NCBI RefSeq assembly: GCF_030813055.1
Contig: NZ_JAUSTW010000004.1
Location: 372,001 to 436,000 of the forward strand
Length of the DNA stretch: 64,000 bases
DNA from: Neobacillus ginsengisoli
GTDB taxonomy: Bacteria > Bacillota > Bacilli > Bacillales_B > DSM-18226
Direction of reading: 5' to 3'
This document shows positions 60,859-64,000 of the stretch, one piece after another (the first letter of the stretch is position 1; the number at the start of each line of letters is the position of its first letter). The notes under the pieces are model-generated. The model saw only the letters and a list, made by a program, of their open reading frames with translations. It searched no databases and was not told the DNA's origin. A program made the translations under genes and the position numbers.

Positions 60859-62268
60859 GTGGGTGTAACGCTTAGTAAAGGGCAAAAGGTGGATTTAACT
60901 AAATCCCACCCGGGCCTGCAAAATGTCGTGGTCGGATTAGGATGGAATGTGAGTAATCTTGGCTCTAATTTTGATTTAGATGCTTCAGCCTTTCTTTTAG
61001 ATGAGACAGGGAAAGTGCAAAGTGATTTGGATTTTGTCTTTTACAACAACCCTTCCGGCGGAAATGGCTCGATAGTTTACAGCGGTGACAACCGTGTCGG
61101 TTCCGGTGTGTGTGACGACGAACAAATTAGGATTGATTTAAACAAGGTTCCTGCCCACATCCACCGGATTGCCTTTACAATTACGATTCATGATGCACAA
61201 GTGAAACGGCAAAATTTCGGACAAGTCTCTGACTCCTATGTGCGAATTTTCAAAGAAGGAACCAATGAGGAACTGATAAGATTCGACCTGGGAAAAGATT
61301 TTACGGTTGAAACAGCGATTGTGGCAGCCGAACTTTACCGACACAATGGGGAATGGAAATTTAATGCGATTGCCAGCGGCTTTCAAGGCGGGTTGGCAGC
61401 TTTATGCAGTAACTTCGGGGTTAGAGTGGATGATGTCCCGGCAAGCGCTCTATCACCCACACCAACACACCAGCAGCAATACCAAAGTTCTTATAATCCA
61501 TATCAACAAAATCAGCCATATTCGCAGTCGCCCGTCACATCTTATCAACAGCCGTCAGCTACCTATCGGCAGCCTGCCTATGGTTATCCAACACAAACCT
61601 ATCCATCCTCACCGAACGCCGGTCGTACATATGGAGGGGAAGAAATTATTTGTCCACGCTGTCATTCATCCAATGTCCAAACAGGTCAAAAGGGCTTCGG
61701 CCTCGGGAAAGCAGCTATTGGCGGCTTGATTCTAGGTCCGGTCGGCTTGCTTGGTGGGTTTATTGGGAAAAATCAACTTAAGTTTATCTGTAATAGTTGT
61801 GGAAACTCCTGGTCCCCATCACAAACGGATTATGCCGAATGGGCAAGCAATCAAAAAAGGCGTGCTCAAGAGTTATTTCAGCGGTATAAAGGCCAAGATA
61901 CATTGGATGCCGTGGTGGCGGGCTGTGCATTGGTTTCAATGGCTGATGGCTATTTGGATGCAGCTGAACGCCAAAAGATGCTTGAATTTGTTAACCATAG
62001 TGAAGAATTACGGGTATTTGACTCTCAAAAAGTGATTCAGAAATTTAATTTATTTGTATCCCGGATTGAACATGATTCAATTATGGGCCGTGCCGAAGCA
62101 TTTAGGGCTCTTGGAAAAATGAGAACAAAGCCTGAGATTGCTAGATTAATCGCCCGTTATTGCGTTGCAATCGGATATGCTGATGGCAATTTTGACCCTG
62201 GGGAAAAGCAAATGGTAAGCGATATTTGTCGTGAACTTGGCTTAAACCCGACTGAATTTTTATCATAA
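60859..62268 (+). CDS. TerD domain - zinc ribbon - TerB-like fusion protein
   Basis: 469 residues from GTG 60859, because GAGGAG then has a normal spacing and the N-terminus becomes MGVTLSKGQKVDLTK, as in TerD. Domain order: TerD (about 1-190; LGWNVSNLGSNFDLDASAF, DNRVGSGVCDDEQI, calcium-binding Asp positions), a Pro/Gln/Tyr-rich linker (YQQNQPYSQSP and similar, about 200-260), a zinc ribbon (ICPRCHSSN ... FICNSCGNSW), a glycine-rich segment between its two halves, and a TerB-like helical domain (about 350-469) with acidic motifs (MADGYLDAAERQKM, YADGNFDPGEKQMV). Tellurite/stress-response family; a single-gene combination is unusual. Confidence 0.82.
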   Translation: MGVTLSKGQKVDLTKSHPGLQNVVVGLGWNVSNLGSNFDLDASAFLLDETGKVQSDLDFVFYNNPSGGNGSIVYSGDNRVGSGVCDDEQIRIDLNKVPAHIHRIAFTITIHDAQVKRQNFGQVSDSYVRIFKEGTNEELIRFDLGKDFTVETAIVAAELYRHNGEWKFNAIASGFQGGLAALCSNFGVRVDDVPASALSPTPTHQQQYQSSYNPYQQNQPYSQSPVTSYQQPSATYRQPAYGYPTQTYPSSPNAGRTYGGEEIICPRCHSSNVQTGQKGFGLGKAAIGGLILGPVGLLGGFIGKNQLKFICNSCGNSWSPSQTDYAEWASNQKRRAQELFQRYKGQDTLDAVVAGCALVSMADGYLDAAERQKMLEFVNHSEELRVFDSQKVIQKFNLFVSRIEHDSIMGRAEAFRALGKMRTKPEIARLIARYCVAIGYADGNFDPGEKQMVSDICRELGLNPTEFLS

Positions 62269-62277
62269 CAAAATAAA

Positions 62278-62310
62278 ACCTCAATCCGAGCCGAGGATTG
62301 AGGTTTTTCT
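62278..62310. terminator. Bidirectional terminator between TerD-fusion gene and selB
   Basis: AACCTCAATCC...GGATTGAGGTT stem flanked by A- and T-tracts; serves both convergent genes. Confidence 0.85.
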
Positions 62311-62311
62311 A

Positions 62312-64000
62312 TTATTGCCAAACCCGTTTATTTTCTAAACGTTTTGTAAGCCCTAATGCATCCAATTGTTCTAAAAACGGAATCATGTATTTTCGTGAGA
62401 GGCCGAGGGTTTCTTTAGCTGCTCCCACTTCAAACTCAGCTCCGGTATGACTGCGGAGTTTTTCGATTGCTGCGTTAAATACCTTGCCATGGTAGGCAAA
62501 CTGTTCGTCTAACAATACAATTAGTTCTTGATCTTTGAGAAAACGTTTTAAGTCGGTCTCCAGATTGCCCGGAATGCCTGCTTCTATAAAATAATCCTTT
62601 AAAGACCGGACTTTTAGGCCGTCAGCGTTGATTTTTTCGAGCATATTTTCAGTCCGTTTTTGCCAGCTTTCCGGAACATGGGGAACAAAACCCGCCAAAG
62701 AAACAAATTGGTCTTTCCGTTTAAAAATTCTTTTGGTAATTCCATTTTCAAGAACAAATTCAAGCAGTGATTTTGGAAATCTTTTTTGCAATAGTTGTAA
62801 AAGCTCTGCTTTGTTAACGCCGATTTTCATTGGGTGAAATTGATGAAATCCTTGTAAGCGGTCATAAATGTCTTCTTCAATTGAATGAATGAGCACCGGA
62901 AGTGTATATTCTTTACCATTATAGAAAACAACATCTTCCTCCGTTAGATGCTCTTTTAAGGTAGATTCATCAAGTGCCGTCCGCTTAATCAACTCAACTA
63001 ACGGCAGACTTTTAGCTTCAATTAAAGCCGCAGTAATCCGTTCCTTTGGTGAACCAGCCTTTTTCTTTTCAAGCTCTTCAATTGTTTGGTCACCAAATCG
63101 ATACTTATTTCCGCGAGGATCTATTACCCAGCCCCCGCCAATCGTTTTTTGCGGACTTGGGCGCCTTAAAATAAAACGATCGCCTCGTTTCGTGAGGACT
63201 TCCTCCTCAAGTCTAAGCTGACAAAGAATTTCATCATTTTCTACTTTAAGCTCATTGCGGTCAAAGAAAACGATACGACCCATTACCTCAGCTGTTCCGA
63301 TATGGAGCTTTATTGGCATCCGCTGTTTGACTAAGTGATCTAAATCTTCAACAACCCGAACTGCGACATCCAGCGTCTTCGTCACAATGAAATGTTCTGA
63401 CGAAACAAGAACTTCACCGCGCTCTAAATCCTCTTTTGCGACCCCTGAGAGGTTAATGGCCGCACGCTGTCCCGCAAAGGCTTTTTGTGCAGGACTATGG
63501 TGAATCTGTATTTGCCGCGCACGTACCTCGTGGCCTTTTGGCATAATTTTAAGCGTTTGGCCTTCCTCAACTGATCCCTCATAAACAGTTCCTCTAACAA
63601 CCGTCCCCTGCCCCTTCACTGTAAACACTTGGTCAATCGGCAGACGAAAAGCACCTTTGGCATCACGCATTTCTTGCTCTTTCAGGGTCTTGATAATTAA
63701 ATTTTTAATTTTATCGATCCCTTTATGTGAAAGGCTGTCAACTAACACAAAGGGGGCATCTTCAAAAACTGTCCCAGTTAACTCTTCTAAAATATCATCT
63801 TTGACCAGTTCGATAAATTCTTCGTCCACCCGGTCAATTTTTGATATGGCGATTATGCCGGTTTTTACACCGAGAAATTTAAGGATATCCAAATGTTCTC
63901 TTGTTTGCGGCATGACACCTTCATCGGCGGCAACGACTAACACAACCAAGTCAATTCCGGCAACACCGGCAATCATTTGCCGGATAAATCGTTCGTGTCC
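62312..64000 (-). CDS. selB: Selenocysteine-specific elongation factor SelB (5' part beyond window)
   Basis: An open frame of 563 residues runs to the window edge and continues as GHERFIRQMIAGVAGID, the G3 region of the GTPase domain; the complete protein would be about 630 residues. Then ISKIDRVDEE (G4-like SKID), translation-factor domains 2-3 (QVFTVKGQGTVVRGTVYEG, GQRAAINLSGV) and a C-terminal half of winged helices (FHPMKIGVNKAELLQLLQKR, EVGAAKETLGLSRKYMIPFL) that bind the SECIS hairpin. SelB delivers Sec-tRNA to UGA codons. It indicates a Sec system; selA and selC are not in view. Confidence 0.92.
   Translation of the reverse strand, partial: GHERFIRQMIAGVAGIDLVVLVVAADEGVMPQTREHLDILKFLGVKTGIIAISKIDRVDEEFIELVKDDILEELTGTVFEDAPFVLVDSLSHKGIDKIKNLIIKTLKEQEMRDAKGAFRLPIDQVFTVKGQGTVVRGTVYEGSVEEGQTLKIMPKGHEVRARQIQIHHSPAQKAFAGQRAAINLSGVAKEDLERGEVLVSSEHFIVTKTLDVAVRVVEDLDHLVKQRMPIKLHIGTAEVMGRIVFFDRNELKVENDEILCQLRLEEEVLTKRGDRFILRRPSPQKTIGGGWVIDPRGNKYRFGDQTIEELEKKKAGSPKERITAALIEAKSLPLVELIKRTALDESTLKEHLTEEDVVFYNGKEYTLPVLIHSIEEDIYDRLQGFHQFHPMKIGVNKAELLQLLQKRFPKSLLEFVLENGITKRIFKRKDQFVSLAGFVPHVPESWQKRTENMLEKINADGLKVRSLKDYFIEAGIPGNLETDLKRFLKDQELIVLLDEQFAYHGKVFNAAIEKLRSHTGAEFEVGAAKETLGLSRKYMIPFLEQLDALGLTKRLENKRVWQ

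Noticed and set aside
62312..64000. An in-frame UGA selenocysteine codon in a gene of this window
   Set aside because: I checked the genes with motif breaks (FUSC, DUF421, larE remnant) and found indels or stops without a SECIS-like hairpin immediately after a UGA.

Overview
The window looks like a chromosomal segment of a low-G+C, endospore-forming Bacillaceae member (Bacillus/Neobacillus-like). This rests on a CotA-type spore-coat laccase, a dltXABCD operon, YknXYZ- and YkfA/YkfC-like genes, a T-box leader before proS, GGAGG-type ribosome binding sites and many rho-independent terminators. I see no rRNA, tRNA, CRISPR array, transposase or prophage. The species cannot be resolved from sequence alone.

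Layout. 0-12.7 kb: end of an XdhC-family gene (cut by the window edge), CotA-like oxidase, an aromatic-acid-exporter-like FUSC protein with a probable frameshift, YnfA, small proteins, GNAT, TVP38, a LysM-NlpC/P60 wall hydrolase, a His-rich radical SAM/SPASM protein, a DUF421 remnant, a CorA transporter preceded by a CorA-like protein of unusual sequence, and an M42 peptidase. 12.9-18.7 kb: the complete dlt operon (D-alanylation of teichoic acids) followed by tatC and tatA. 18.7-27.1 kb: flavohemoprotein, two secreted proteins, a VOC protein, an ABC-2 exporter with an SGNH hydrolase, and a DedA-PAP2 fusion whose phosphatase motifs are mutated.

28.6-43.7 kb is the most interesting part. It is a single-strand, tightly packed array of about 14 genes. 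From its promoter it reads: GntR/UTRA regulator; ECF transporter (YkoE-like S, double ATPase A, T); ComB-like phosphatase; uridine-phosphorylase-like enzyme; aldehyde dehydrogenase; LarA-like racemase; IlvD/Edd dehydratase; two MTAP-like purine nucleoside phosphorylases; amidohydrolase; MtnA-like sugar-1-phosphate isomerase; class II aldolase; a 41-codon larE remnant; argJ. Read as a pathway (inference), an imported nucleoside is deaminated and phosphorolysed. The sugar-1-phosphate is isomerised to a ketose-1-phosphate and cut to dihydroxyacetone phosphate plus an aldehyde. The aldehyde is oxidised, and the acid is epimerised and dehydrated to a 2-keto acid. A near-consensus promoter with a palindromic candidate operator lies directly upstream of the regulator.

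43.9-64 kb: a second flavohemoprotein with an FNR/CRP-like palindrome, an MFS exporter, GNAT, an archaeal/eukaryal-type prolyl-tRNA synthetase under a proline T-box, a membrane cupredoxin protein, a two-component system, a glycosyltransferase, a MacAB/YknXYZ-like efflux system, a YkfA/YkfC-like muropeptide recycling pair, an ECF sigma factor next to a ClpP paralogue, a TerD-zinc ribbon-TerB fusion, and the 3' part of selB, which implies that selenocysteine is decoded in this organism.
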